The position numbers and the translations under genes are program-made. DNA of 50,197 nucleotides, taken from NCBI GenBank assembly GCA_014896635.1, contig JADBKA010000003.1, forward strand, positions 1-50,197, written 5' to 3'. Of this stretch, positions 8,282 through 16,042 are shown in pieces (position 1 is the first letter of the stretch; each line of letters begins with the position of its first letter). The notes below the pieces were generated by a model. The model had not been told where the DNA came from, searched no databases, and was given only the letters and a program-made list of their open reading frames with translations. This DNA comes from Ktedonobacteraceae bacterium (GTDB taxonomy: Bacteria > Chloroflexota > Ktedonobacteria > Ktedonobacterales > Ktedonobacteraceae).

Positions 8282-9393
8282 GATCGCTTTCTATCATCCT
8301 TTAAGCGTTCGCTGTAGACGCGCTCATGATCGTCCAGCATGCGTGCCAGCGAAAAGTGCTGCTCGACATGGCGGCGACAGTGCATACGCGCGATCTGTGG
8401 CAACTCATCGACCAGGGCGGCGGCATGCACGCGGTTGCCCGGCTCGACGAGAAAGCCCGTCTCGCCATGACGAATCACTTCGGCGGCGGCGCCGCGCCTG
8501 AAAGCGATCACCGGTGTGCCAGCCGCCATCGCCTCGATGGCCGTCAGGCCGAACGGTTCATCCCACTCAATGGGAAAGAGCAGACCACAACATTGACCCA
8601 TGAGCTGCCAGAGCGCCTCGTGCTCTAACTGTCCCAGATAGCTCACACGCTCTCCTCCCTGCTGCAAGCGAGGAAGAATGCGCTGCTCGTAGTATGCGCG
8701 GTCATACACGCCGCCGGCGATCAGCAGCCGCCGTTTTGCCAGAGCGGCGATCTCAATGGCCGCCTCAACCCCTTTTTCGGGCGTGATGCGTCCAGCAAAG
8801 AGTAGGGGAGCGTCTGCATCCACTTGAGCTGAAAAAGGGATGCCGGCCAGCGCCAGGCCATTGTAGATGATATGATCAATCGGCGTGTAGTCAGCGTACG
8901 TGCTGGCACAGGCGTGGGAGACGGTGATCAGCGTCAGAGGATGATCCCGGCGGTGCAGGATGCGCAATGCCTCGTTAATTTCCGGCGTCACAGACGGTAG
9001 ATGCAATGTATGAAACACAGGTATATCTGCTAGCAATGCACTACAGGTAAACGCGGGCCAGTCGAAGGCATGGACGTGTACCAGATCGAATTCATCGCTG
9101 CGCCGGCGTAGCTGGAGAAAGAGGTCAAAGAAGAGATTGGCCTGCGCGAAAAAACTGGAATCGGCGGCGCGCTCCTCGCCAGGATGGGCGAAGCTGGACG
9201 GCACAATATGCTCAGGCACATCTACCGGCTCAAGCCGGACACCCGGCACCTGCGATCCCTTGCGCGCGAAGAGCGTGACCACGTGACCGCGTTCCACCAG
9301 CCCGCGCGCAAGATCAGCCACAACCGCCTGCGCTCCCCCCACAAAGGGCTGCGCGATAGTCGTCACCAGTGGCGCAACCAGAGCAATCCTCAT
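8278..9393 (-). CDS. GT4 glycosyltransferase, possibly acting on a tetrahydropterin
   Basis: 371 residues in the GT-B fold, family GT4. The N-terminal acceptor domain opens [12 protein letters not shown] with a [14 protein letters not shown] loop. The donor domain carries [14 protein letters not shown] (about 193-206) and the E-x7-E motif in [20 protein letters not shown]. It would transfer a sugar from a nucleotide donor, with retention. The start ATG overlaps the stop of the pterin synthase gene (ATGA), so the two are translationally coupled. Cyanobacterial tetrahydrobiopterin glucosyltransferase is also a GT4 enzyme, so with PTPS and an SDR upstream the likely acceptor is a reduced pterin. 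That acceptor is inferred, and a cell-envelope acceptor cannot be excluded. Confidence 0.85.
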   Translation of the reverse strand: MRIALVAPLVTTIAQPFVGGAQAVVADLARGLVERGHVVTLFARKGSQVPGVRLEPVDVPEHIVPSSFAHPGEERAADSSFFAQANLFFDLFLQLRRRSDEFDLVHVHAFDWPAFTCSALLADIPVFHTLHLPSVTPEINEALRILHRRDHPLTLITVSHACASTYADYTPIDHIIYNGLALAGIPFSAQVDADAPLLFAGRITPEKGVEAAIEIAALAKRRLLIAGGVYDRAYYEQRILPRLQQGGERVSYLGQLEHEALWQLMGQCCGLLFPIEWDEPFGLTAIEAMAAGTPVIAFRRGAAAEVIRHGETGFLVEPGNRVHAAALVDELPQIARMHCRRHVEQHFSLARMLDDHERVYSERLKDDRKRS

Positions 9394-9806
9394 GCCTCGC
9401 CCCGGTAGGTTGCGATATTGTTCTCGGTCTCGTGGAGCTTCACTTCATAGAGCATGCCGGGGGGAAAACTCTGTTCCAGGCGCTGCCAGAACCTGAATGC
9501 CAGCATTTCGGTCGTTGGAATAGTATCCGCCAGCCAGGAGACATCATGATTCAGATGCTTATGGTCAACCTGCTGGATGATCTGTTCATTAACGATCTGC
9601 TTGAGGTCTGTCAGATTGATAATCATGCCCGTGATAGGATCGGGCGTGCCGCGTACGGTGACTTCGAGCACATAGTTATGCCCGTGTCCATGCGGGTTGG
9701 CGCATTTGTCATAAATGGCGTAGTTCTCTTCTGCGCTTAAGCTGGTGCTCCAGAGGCGATGGGCCGCGCTAAAGGTGGCGCGGCGTGTCAGGTAAATCAT
9801 AGTCAT
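9390..9806 (-). CDS. 6-pyruvoyltetrahydropterin synthase (PTPS-I type)
   Basis: 138 residues from the ATG at 9806; the longer open frame upstream overlaps the SDR gene and adds no family sequence. Zinc-binding His residues occur in FSAAHRLW and HGHGHNY, and the catalytic Cys in DKCANPHGHGHNY. The wording LSAEENYAIYDKC, the GMIINLTDLK strand, DHKHLNHDV and ETENN follow the animal-type PTPS far more closely than QueD. It converts dihydroneopterin triphosphate to 6-pyruvoyltetrahydropterin, the step before sepiapterin reductase in tetrahydrobiopterin synthesis. The SDR pseudogene ends 32 bp upstream and the GT4 gene overlaps downstream. A 6-carboxytetrahydropterin synthase role in queuosine synthesis is the alternative. 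Confidence 0.88.
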   Translation of the reverse strand: MTMIYLTRRATFSAAHRLWSTSLSAEENYAIYDKCANPHGHGHNYVLEVTVRGTPDPITGMIINLTDLKQIVNEQIIQQVDHKHLNHDVSWLADTIPTTEMLAFRFWQRLEQSFPPGMLYEVKLHETENNIATYRGEA

Positions 9807-9838
9807 ACTCTTCCTTGCTGCTGGGAAGGAAAAAGCTG

Positions 9839-10544
9839 CTAGGCATTGGTGAACAGTTCGATATTGCTGCCACTGAACATGCGGCCAGAGTCGTCGGCCA
9901 GGAATAAAAGGATCTCGGCCAGATCTTCGGGTGTCATGCCCGCCTTGAGATGCGGGGCTGCCTGGCGTAGCATGTCGGTAGCAACTGCACCTGGACTGAC
10001 CGCACATACACGAATATTATAGGGCCTGCCTTCCACTGCCAGGATCTCGGTCAGGCTGGCGACACCTGCTTTAGAGACGTTGTAGGCGCTCATGCCCGGA
10101 AATTTCTCAACGCCCTTTACACCGGAGAGCGAGGAGAGATTGATAATGACACCGCCCTGCTGTGCCATCATCATACGAAAGGCTTCGCGGCAGCACAGGA
10201 ACGTGCCGCGCAGGTTAATGTCGATAATCTGGTCCCAATCTCCGTTCCATTTCGGCAAACGGACGTTTCGCCACGATAGCAGCACACCACCAGTCCAGTT
10301 GCCCATAGGATTCTTTCACGCTTTGAAACAGCGAAAGTACGTCTGTTTCACGTGAAACATCTCCACTGACGGCCATTGCATGGCCACCAGGCGTCGTGAT
10401 CTGTGCCGCCACCTCTTCGATATGCGCACGGGTTCGCCCAAAGAGCACGACGCGCGCTCCGCTCTGTGCAAACAGGCGCGCGGTCGCCTGCCCGACGCCG
10501 CGACCCGCCCCGGTGATAAGGGCCACTCGCTCCTTGATACTCAT
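9839..10544 (-). pseudogene. Frameshifted SDR oxidoreductase, sepiapterin reductase candidate
   Basis: The gene reads in two frames. The first (start 10544) gives the Rossmann loop TGAGRGVGQA, GDVSRETDV and YGQLD. The second continues with DWDQIIDINLRGTFL, the catalytic Ser in NLSSLSG, the YNVSK Tyr-Lys pair and PGAVATDML. The switch lies near 10254: after GAA one base (C) is extra, or two are missing. Just upstream the conserved NNAG motif is also damaged, reading WWCAAIVAK, as if three bases had been lost in two places. If intact it would be an NADP(H)-dependent SDR of about 235 residues; next to PTPS and a GT4 enzyme, a sepiapterin reductase role fits. Real decay or assembly error are both possible. 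Confidence 0.75.
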
Positions 10545-10563
10545 AGCATGATTATATCATGTA

Positions 10564-10641
10564 TCACTGTGCCGTCCACCCGGCATCTACCGGCAGCGTG
10601 ATGCCGGTCACAAAGCGCGATTCGTCTGAGGCGAGAAACCA
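10564..10641 (-). pseudogene. C-terminal remnant of another SDR gene
   Basis: The minus strand reads WFLASDESRFVTGITLPVDA, then GWTAQ and a stop: the standard C-terminus of short-chain dehydrogenases (FLASDES..VTG....DGG). An in-frame stop directly precedes it, and no start or catalytic core is present. It lies just upstream of the frameshifted SDR start, so a related SDR gene was probably deleted or recombined here. Confidence 0.7.
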
Positions 10642-10735
10642 TTATGCGCCTCTTGCAGAACACGCTATTGAGTCGTGCGATTTCCTCGTTTTCTGTGAAA
10701 TAGTGGGAAATCAGGGAGCGCAACTTCTTACTCTG

Positions 10736-10764
10736 TTGACAACGAAAGATTATATCGTTATAAT
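10736..10764 (+). promoter_or_regulatory. Sigma-70 promoter with embedded operator, site 1 (GntR regulator)
   Basis: TTGACA (10736-10741), a 17-bp spacer and TATAAT (10759-10764). The palindrome ATTATATCGTTATAAT (10749-10764) covers the -10 box and part of the spacer. The same module recurs at 13099-13127 and, reversed, at 22033-22061. It lies in the 375-bp gap 10545-10919, which also holds an SDR remnant and a second promoter. Autoregulation of the GntR gene downstream is inferred. Confidence 0.8.
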
Positions 10765-10837
10765 GATTATAGTAATAAACGGCAATTTTGTCAAGGCAGA
10801 AGCGATAGGGAAAACACAGCATGAACTCAGCAGCTAC

Positions 10838-10866
10838 TTCACGCCGGGCGCAGAAAACGCTATAAT
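10838..10866 (+). promoter_or_regulatory. Second candidate promoter of the GntR gene
   Basis: TTCACG (10838-10843), 17 bp, then TATAAT (10861-10866). The -10 sits in the 13-bp palindrome CGCTATAATAGCG (10858-10870), and a further inverted repeat GCGTACC/GGTACGC follows at once. It would start transcription about 45 bp before the start codon. The -35 box matches the consensus at only 4 of 6 positions. Confidence 0.4.
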
Positions 10867-10919
10867 AGCGTACCGGGAGAAGAGGTACGCTCGAAGTTCT
10901 TGGACAAGGAGTCTTTTTA

Positions 10920-11672
10920 TTGCAACTCAATAGAAGTAAGCAGCGCCCTACGCCGCTCTATCATCAATTAAAAGAGGCGCTGGCGAAAATGATTGAGCAG
11001 AACTACAAGCCGGGAGATATGCTGCCGACCGAGCCGGAACTGGAAAAGATGTTTGGCGTGAGCCGCATGACGGTCAGGCTGGCAATGGATGCCCTGGTTG
11101 AAGAGGGCCTTGTCATTAAACGGCAAGGCCGAGGAACATTTGTACAGCAGCCCAAAATCACACACGATCTGAAATCCATCACGAGCTGGACGCAGCAGAT
11201 CCGTTCCAGAGGCTTGATACCCCGTACCATCTCAACTAAGATAGAGCGTGTGGCACCTTCCAGAAAATTGATGCAGTTCTTTCAAATTGATGAGCAGGAG
11301 CCGCTCATCTGTATTAAGCGCGTGCGCTATGCCAGCGATGAGCCAATGTGCATCATGATCAACTATTTGCGTGAAAAAGATGTGCCGGGCCTGCTGGAAA
11401 AGGGCTTACAGAGAGAATCGCTGTACGAGACTCTGGAGCAAGAATATGGCATTGTGATTGCTGAAGCGCAGGATATTGTTGAAGCGCGAGAGGCGGCACC
11501 GGCGGAAGCCGAAGAACTGCATATCAAGGCATACTCGCCGGTGCTGTTTGTCACGCGCTATTCCTATCTCCCCAACAACCAGCCGCTTGAAGTCGTTTAC
11601 CTCACTTCACGTGCAGACCGCTACCAGTACCATATTATCCTGCACCCTGAACAGGACAGGGGCAGGGTGTAG
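10920..11672 (+). CDS. GntR-family regulator, HutC subfamily
   Basis: 250 residues. The N-terminal winged helix (about 10-76) shows PLYHQLKEALAKMIEQ, the recognition segment GVSRMTVRLAMDALVEEGLV and the wing RQGRGTFVQQPK. A UTRA effector domain follows (about 95-240), with YLREKDVPGLLEKG and the C-terminal RADRYQYHIIL. HutC-type regulators bind sugar phosphates, amino acids or similar small ligands and usually repress. The start is a TTG with AAGGAG eight bases upstream. The gene is preceded by one of three identical promoter-operator modules in the window, so it is the obvious candidate for the protein that reads them, controlling itself, the hydrolase/SIS/lactonase operon and the ABC importer. 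Its ligand is unknown. Confidence 0.9.
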   Translation: MQLNRSKQRPTPLYHQLKEALAKMIEQNYKPGDMLPTEPELEKMFGVSRMTVRLAMDALVEEGLVIKRQGRGTFVQQPKITHDLKSITSWTQQIRSRGLIPRTISTKIERVAPSRKLMQFFQIDEQEPLICIKRVRYASDEPMCIMINYLREKDVPGLLEKGLQRESLYETLEQEYGIVIAEAQDIVEAREAAPAEAEELHIKAYSPVLFVTRYSYLPNNQPLEVVYLTSRADRYQYHIILHPEQDRGRV

Positions 11673-11707
11673 CAAGGGTGTAGCAAGGGTGTAGCAAGGG
11701 CTTAGCA
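11664..11707. repeat. Four tandem copies of an 11-bp unit
   Basis: AGGGTGTAGCA is repeated three times exactly (11664-11696), followed by a fourth copy with two changes (AGGGCTTAGCA). The first copy contains the stop codon of the GntR gene, and the array fills the whole gap to the convergent oxidoreductase stop. Probably slippage-generated. Confidence 0.85.
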
Positions 11708-11708
11708 T

Positions 11709-13046
11709 TTATTTTTCATCGGCCAGAATGACGTGCTGGCTATCATAGAGAATCGCCCCATCTTCTACCAGTCGCTGTTGCAGTTGCTCAAGTGAGAGAT
11801 CACGCGGATCGCACCGTTGTTGCACGCACAGGGCCGCCGCAGTTCCCGCCGCCTGGCCCATTGCCATGCACTGGCCCATAGAGCGGCAACTCGCGTGTGC
11901 CTCGTGCGTGGCCGAGAAGCAGCGCCCGGCGACCAGCACATTGGCAAGACCGAGTGGAATCAGCGTGCGAAACGGAATATCGTAGACGCCGCTTTCAGGA
12001 ATATAGCGCCATTTTGTATCTTTGCCGCCGTGATGATCCTCGACCGGAGCGCCACACTGCCCGATAGTATCGGGGAATTTGCGCGCTCCCAGCACATCCT
12101 CAACTGTCAGGCGGTACTCCCCATAGACGCGCCGGCTCTCTCGAATACCGATCTGTGTACTCAAAGCAACAAGACGAGCATTTTCGTAGCCAGGAATACA
12201 ATCGACGAGAAAGCGCACATACTCGCGCACCTGTCGTCGTCCCTCGATCTCGGCCTGGGTAAGCGAGACGGGATCGGTGGGATCATAGCCGTCCAGGCGA
12301 GTCATGATGGCGTGCATCACGCCCGGCAGCGGCGTTACATGAATGCTGCCCTCTTCGCGCGGCAGCCGGTATTTGCCGCTGGCATTCGCCTCATGCATGC
12401 GGGCATGCAGCTCTTTCTTCGGAACTGCCCGCGCTTTTGCCACATCGACATTGGCAAGGCGGAACGTCGTCGTCAACGTCTGTGCCGCCTCGATCTCACC
12501 GGCCTTTTCAAAAGGACCGCCGGCGCGGTAGCACACATCGGCGTCGCCGCTGGCATCAATGATCTGCCGCGCACGGATGCGCATAAGTCCTCGCTTGCCG
12601 TCAACCACAATTTCCTGCACGCGCTGTCCATTCTCTGCTGTAATCACATCAGTACAGAACGAATGATAGAGTAGTTGCACGCCCGCTTCCTCGGCCATGT
12701 CTTCCCAGACCATCTTGAGCGTCTCAGGGTTATAGGTTATGCCGGTGCCAGCGCCGTAGGTGTTGGGACGAGTGAAAGCCATATTCTGTTCCTGCAAACG
12801 CGCCACCACACGGTCGGGGATGCCGCCCACTACTTTTTTGATGATGCCGGGAGTATAAAAACCGTAGAAAGTATCAAGCACGCCCGTGCTGATTCCGCCT
12901 GCATAGCCGTAGCGCTCGACCAGCATGGTACGCGCTCCCGTCTGCGCAGCAGCTATCGCGGCTGTACACCCGGCAGCAGAACCGGCTCCCACCACAAGCA
13001 CGTCAACTTCATCCAGCAATGGCAGTTCACTAAAATAGTACGACAC
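11709..13046 (-). CDS. FAD-dependent oxidoreductase (PF12831 type)
   Basis: 445 residues. The N-terminal FAD-binding loop is VLVVGAGSAAGCTAAIAAA (about 16-34), followed by LVERYGYAGGISTG. A second nucleotide-contact strand, IIDASGDADVCYRAGG, lies near 163. The C-terminal end carries the NVLVAGRCFSATHEAHASCR motif and MGQAAGTAAALC. This is the FAD_oxidored (PF12831) pattern, common in sugar and cyclitol catabolic clusters; the substrate is not known. It is convergent with the GntR gene and divergent from the creatininase gene, with operator site 2 in the 128-bp gap between them. The palindrome could repress in both directions, although I see no good minus-strand -35 box. No signal peptide, so cytosolic. 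Confidence 0.85.
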   Translation of the reverse strand: MSYYFSELPLLDEVDVLVVGAGSAAGCTAAIAAAQTGARTMLVERYGYAGGISTGVLDTFYGFYTPGIIKKVVGGIPDRVVARLQEQNMAFTRPNTYGAGTGITYNPETLKMVWEDMAEEAGVQLLYHSFCTDVITAENGQRVQEIVVDGKRGLMRIRARQIIDASGDADVCYRAGGPFEKAGEIEAAQTLTTTFRLANVDVAKARAVPKKELHARMHEANASGKYRLPREEGSIHVTPLPGVMHAIMTRLDGYDPTDPVSLTQAEIEGRRQVREYVRFLVDCIPGYENARLVALSTQIGIRESRRVYGEYRLTVEDVLGARKFPDTIGQCGAPVEDHHGGKDTKWRYIPESGVYDIPFRTLIPLGLANVLVAGRCFSATHEAHASCRSMGQCMAMGQAAGTAAALCVQQRCDPRDLSLEQLQQRLVEDGAILYDSQHVILADEK

Positions 13047-13098
13047 TATGTTTCCTCTCCTTTTTACCCGTTCGCTTTTACTCGTGCGTCACTGGCTC

Positions 13099-13127
13099 TT
13101 GACATTTAAAGATTATATCGTTATAAT
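13099..13127 (+). promoter_or_regulatory. Sigma-70 promoter with embedded operator, site 2 (hydrolase operon)
   Basis: TTGACA (13099-13104), 17 bp, TATAAT (13122-13127), with ATTATATCGTTATAAT at 13112-13127. The conserved block AAAGATTATATCGTTATAAT is identical to site 1. It points at the creatininase, SIS and lactonase genes. The TTG start of the first gene is 48 bp downstream of the -10 box. Confidence 0.82.
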
Positions 13128-13174
13128 GATTTTATCTGATGGAGTGGGAATTGTCAAGCGAAGGAGAGAGTATT

Positions 13175-13867
13175 TTGTTGATAGAGTGGGCTACTCTTAG
13201 CGATCAGGATATCAGGCAGCTAGATAAAAATGTGCCGGTTATTGTCCCTATCGGCCTGGTAGAGGCGCATGGCGCGCACCTGGGACTTGGCACCGATTAC
13301 CTGGCGGCGGAGCGCCTTGCCCGCGAAGTGTGCGAGGCGACCGGGGCCATTCTCTGTCCAACGCTACCCTACGGTTTCGCCGATGTGGGACGCGAGTATG
13401 CGGGGACGGTGGGCGTGCGTGCCGAAACGTTGATTGCGCTTGTGGCCGATCTTTGCGATTGTTTCTGCCGGCATGGTTTTAAAAAAGTGATATTTCTCAG
13501 CGGGCATGGCGCGAATGCCTCTGTTTGCGAACTTGGTTTTTATCGCGCCTGGGAGCAGCATCCTGACCTGCAACCCGCCTGCTGGAACTGGTGGACCATT
13601 GCGGGCGTGACGGTACATCACGGCGATGAGAAGGAAACGGAGATAGCGATGGCTCTCTCCCTGCCGGTCTGGCCGGAGCGGGCGCAGGATATCGAAATCA
13701 CAAAACCCTGGCACAAAGAACGCTCTCGCGCTGAGCGTTATCCACAGACCGGTGGTATCAACGGCCATCCCAGCCGGGCCAACGCTGAGCGGGCAAAAGC
13801 ATTCCATCAGCAGATCTTGCAAGTGTTAATCGAGCGCGTCAGAACCGCGTGCGAGAGTCCTCTGTAA
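13175..13867 (+). CDS. Creatininase-family amidohydrolase/lactonase
   Basis: 230 residues from the TTG at 13175, chosen because AGGAG lies eight bases upstream; an ATG at 13139 is only 12 bp from the -10 box and has no ribosome site. The creatininase metal motif is LVEAHGAHLGLGTDYLAAE (Glu, His, Asp), followed by LSGHGAN and HHGDEKETEIAMAL with the last Glu ligand. Family members open amide or cyclic-ketone rings: creatininase, formamide hydrolases, and the inosose hydrolase IolN of cyclitol catabolism. Here the SIS and lactonase genes downstream suggest a sugar or cyclitol substrate rather than creatinine. It is first gene of the site-2 operon, 104 bp before the SIS gene. The true substrate is unknown. 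Confidence 0.85.
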   Translation: MLIEWATLSDQDIRQLDKNVPVIVPIGLVEAHGAHLGLGTDYLAAERLAREVCEATGAILCPTLPYGFADVGREYAGTVGVRAETLIALVADLCDCFCRHGFKKVIFLSGHGANASVCELGFYRAWEQHPDLQPACWNWWTIAGVTVHHGDEKETEIAMALSLPVWPERAQDIEITKPWHKERSRAERYPQTGGINGHPSRANAERAKAFHQQILQVLIERVRTACESPL

Positions 13868-13971
13868 AAAAGTCAAAGTTTTGTAGAGCAAAGCAAAGCA
13901 GAAGTTAAAAAAGCAAACCTGAAACTATCTTTCATGCAGAGGACATAATTGCTGAGAAAGAGAGAGTTACT

Positions 13972-14778
13972 ATGTCGATACCTTACATTCAAGCCGCTAA
14001 GGAGCTATTAGAGCGCCTCGAACGAACACAGGAAAATTCCATTCGCCAGGCCGCTCAGGTGATGGCAGATGCTATTGCAGCGGGCGGTTTTGCCCATTTC
14101 TTTGGTGCCGGACACTCACATATGGCCCTGGAAGAAGCCTTTCCACGCACCGGCGGCCTGGTCGGGTTGCATCCCATGACGGAACTGGCGCTCTCCTACT
14201 ATACGCCGGTTGTGGGAAACTCCGGTATCGAGCAAATGAAATTCTACCAGGAAGTACAGGGGTTGGGCGAGATTATCTGGCGCAATTACCGCTTCAAACC
14301 CACTGACTGCTTTGTCGTTTTCACGAACACCGGCATCACCAAAGTGGCTATTGACATCGCCCGGCTGGCTAAAGCGCATGGGCATCGCGTTATTGGCGTG
14401 ACCTCTATGGATCATGCGACAACCACCGGTACAGATCATCCGCTTGGACAACATTTGCACGAAGTCGCCGATATCGTCATTGATAACTGCGCGCCCGCCG
14501 GAGACGCGATGATTCCTGTGCCTGGAAGCGAAGACCGGTGTGGAGCCGGCTCAACGATTGGAGTAGTGGCAGTTGTCAATGCGTTGGCTACCGAGACCGC
14601 AGCGGAACTCACCCGCCGGGGAGTGAAACCAATGATCCTGGCGAGCAACTACTTTGAAGGAGATGAGGCGGAGAACACGCGCCGCCGCGAGCATGCACGA
14701 GAAAACTGGAGACGCTGCCTGAACGAATTTCGCGCACGCTATCAGGATATGCTAGGTCCCTTTCCCTTTGCAGAGTAG
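13972..14778 (+). CDS. SIS-domain phosphosugar-binding protein
   Basis: 268 residues with one sugar-isomerase (SIS) domain: HFFGAGHSHMALEEAFPRTG near 43-62 holds the phosphate-binding Ser/Gly loop, and VFTNTGITKVAIDIARLAK near 120-138 matches the second SIS strand-helix. This is the group of uncharacterised SIS proteins with homology to MurQ and YfeU-like etherases and to sugar isomerases. It probably binds a phosphorylated sugar, isomerising it or sensing it. Second gene of the site-2 operon, with a purine-rich GAGAAAGAGAGAG leader before its ATG. The substrate cannot be assigned. Confidence 0.85.
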   Translation: MSIPYIQAAKELLERLERTQENSIRQAAQVMADAIAAGGFAHFFGAGHSHMALEEAFPRTGGLVGLHPMTELALSYYTPVVGNSGIEQMKFYQEVQGLGEIIWRNYRFKPTDCFVVFTNTGITKVAIDIARLAKAHGHRVIGVTSMDHATTTGTDHPLGQHLHEVADIVIDNCAPAGDAMIPVPGSEDRCGAGSTIGVVAVVNALATETAAELTRRGVKPMILASNYFEGDEAENTRRREHARENWRRCLNEFRARYQDMLGPFPFAE

Positions 14779-14830
14779 AGAATCCTGGTAAATAAACGAG
14801 CTGTTACAAAGCAGCAGGATGGTGATAAGT

Positions 14831-15685
14831 ATGCACGCTCTTTACAAAAGCGGTGAATCACTTATTCATGAAATCCATGAGACAGCTATTACTTCCAGCG
14901 GCCTTGCTCTGTGGAGTCTGGGGCAGATGGGATTTGTTCTCAAAGGCTCCCCCCAGGACGGTTTTGTCTGTATTGACCCATACCTGACACATTCAATAGA
15001 GCAGGATAATCCAGGCACTGAGTTTGTCCGCGAGTTTGAACCACCCGTGACGCCTGAATCGCTTGCAGGAGCTAGCGCCATATTGATTACGCATCAACAT
15101 AATGACCACCTGGATCTGGCTACGATACGAACCCTGACACAGGTTTCTCCGCAGACTTTTTATGCTCTACCTGCTCCTCACCTTCCCCTCTTGCGGCGCC
15201 TGCCGGTTGAAGAGAAGCGGATAATCGCAGCCAGAGACGGCGTATCATTCTCAGTAGCCGGGTTCTCCATCACTCCTGTTGCTGCCGCACATCCCAATTA
15301 CGAGACGGATAGCCAGGAGAATCATCTCTATCTTGGCTATTGCATCACTGTAAACGGCATACGCCTCTATCATAGTGGAGATACTTCTGTCACAAAGGAG
15401 CTGCTTGAGCGGGTGCGCGCTTTCAAACCGCATATTGTCATCCTGCCGATCAATGGCGGCGATTATGCGCGAACAGCACGCGGAATCGTTGGCAACATGA
15501 GCGCACGCGAAGCCGCTGACTTTGGCGTCGCTGTCGGGGCCGATCTGATTATTCCGGCACATTACGATATGTTTCCGAATAACCGGGACAATCCAGCTTT
15601 TTTTGTCGATTATCTCTTCCAGACCTATCGGACACAAAAGTTCCACATGCTTATTCCAGGAGAGCGCTTTATCTACCTGTCATAA
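14831..15685 (+). CDS. UlaG-like metallo-beta-lactamase-fold lactonase
   Basis: 284 residues from the ATG at 14831; the ATG at 14819 is in frame but has its ribosome site too close. The metal site reads THQHNDHLDL (HxHxDH), with further ligands in AAAHPNYE, YHSGDTSV and PAHYDMFPNN. That last segment and the overall order match UlaG, the L-ascorbate-6-phosphate lactonase, more than glyoxalases or true beta-lactamases. It would hydrolyse a sugar lactone, perhaps phosphorylated, in the cytosol. Third gene of the site-2 operon. No other ula genes (PTS, UlaD/E/F) are nearby, so ascorbate itself is doubtful as the substrate. Confidence 0.85.
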   Translation: MHALYKSGESLIHEIHETAITSSGLALWSLGQMGFVLKGSPQDGFVCIDPYLTHSIEQDNPGTEFVREFEPPVTPESLAGASAILITHQHNDHLDLATIRTLTQVSPQTFYALPAPHLPLLRRLPVEEKRIIAARDGVSFSVAGFSITPVAAAHPNYETDSQENHLYLGYCITVNGIRLYHSGDTSVTKELLERVRAFKPHIVILPINGGDYARTARGIVGNMSAREAADFGVAVGADLIIPAHYDMFPNNRDNPAFFVDYLFQTYRTQKFHMLIPGERFIYLS

Positions 15686-15776
15686 TGCTGACTCAGCATA
15701 GTCCCCGACTGAGTTTTTGCTGTGATCGCTCTGGTTCTGTGTCTCGGTATCGTGACCAATCGGAGAGAAAGAAGAA

Positions 15777-15826
15777 GAGGGGTGAAGGAGCCTCTTTCTC
15801 CTGAAAGAGAGGCTCCTTCACCCCTC
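15777..15826. terminator. Strong hairpin after the lactonase gene
   Basis: Perfect 19-bp arms, GAGGGGTGAAGGAGCCTCT (15777-15795) and its complement (15808-15826), with a 12-base loop. It lies 92 bp after the lactonase stop, in the 357-bp gap before the convergent MFS gene. There is no clear U run on either strand, so it may act as an mRNA 3' stabiliser rather than an intrinsic terminator. Confidence 0.5.
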
Positions 15827-15881
15827 CGTGTAATATCAAATCCATTTGGATACTGATGCTTGGGGAAAACCCCAACCCCAG

Positions 15882-15974
15882 CCAGGGGCGCAGGCCGCTC
15901 CGCACGGCTGACGAGCGACGAACGTCTCGGCGAAAGCCGCGGTGCAGTGCGGACTATCAGGCGCTGGCCCCTGG
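15882..15974. repeat. Nested inverted-repeat element
   Basis: A G/C-rich block with nested pairing: CCAGGGGC (15882-15889) with GCCCCTGG (15967-15974), CCGCAC (15900-15905) with GTGCGG (15947-15952), and GGCT (15906-15909) with AGCC (15935-15938). It is followed by ACCCCC. A looser copy with CCAGGG ... CCCCTGGACCCC lies at 37131-37196. It could be a REP-like repeat or a structured RNA; no coding sense seen. Confidence 0.4.
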
Positions 15975-16042
15975 ACCCCCACGCTTCCGATCATCATTTA
16001 ACCGGATCTGATATAATACAGATCGGGTATGTAACGATACCG

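Noticed and set aside
13112..13140. Minus-strand promoter from operator site 2 for the FAD oxidoreductase
   Set aside because: The palindrome gives a TATAAT on that strand, but the matching -35 box (ATCAGA) is poor, so shared control is only mentioned as possible.
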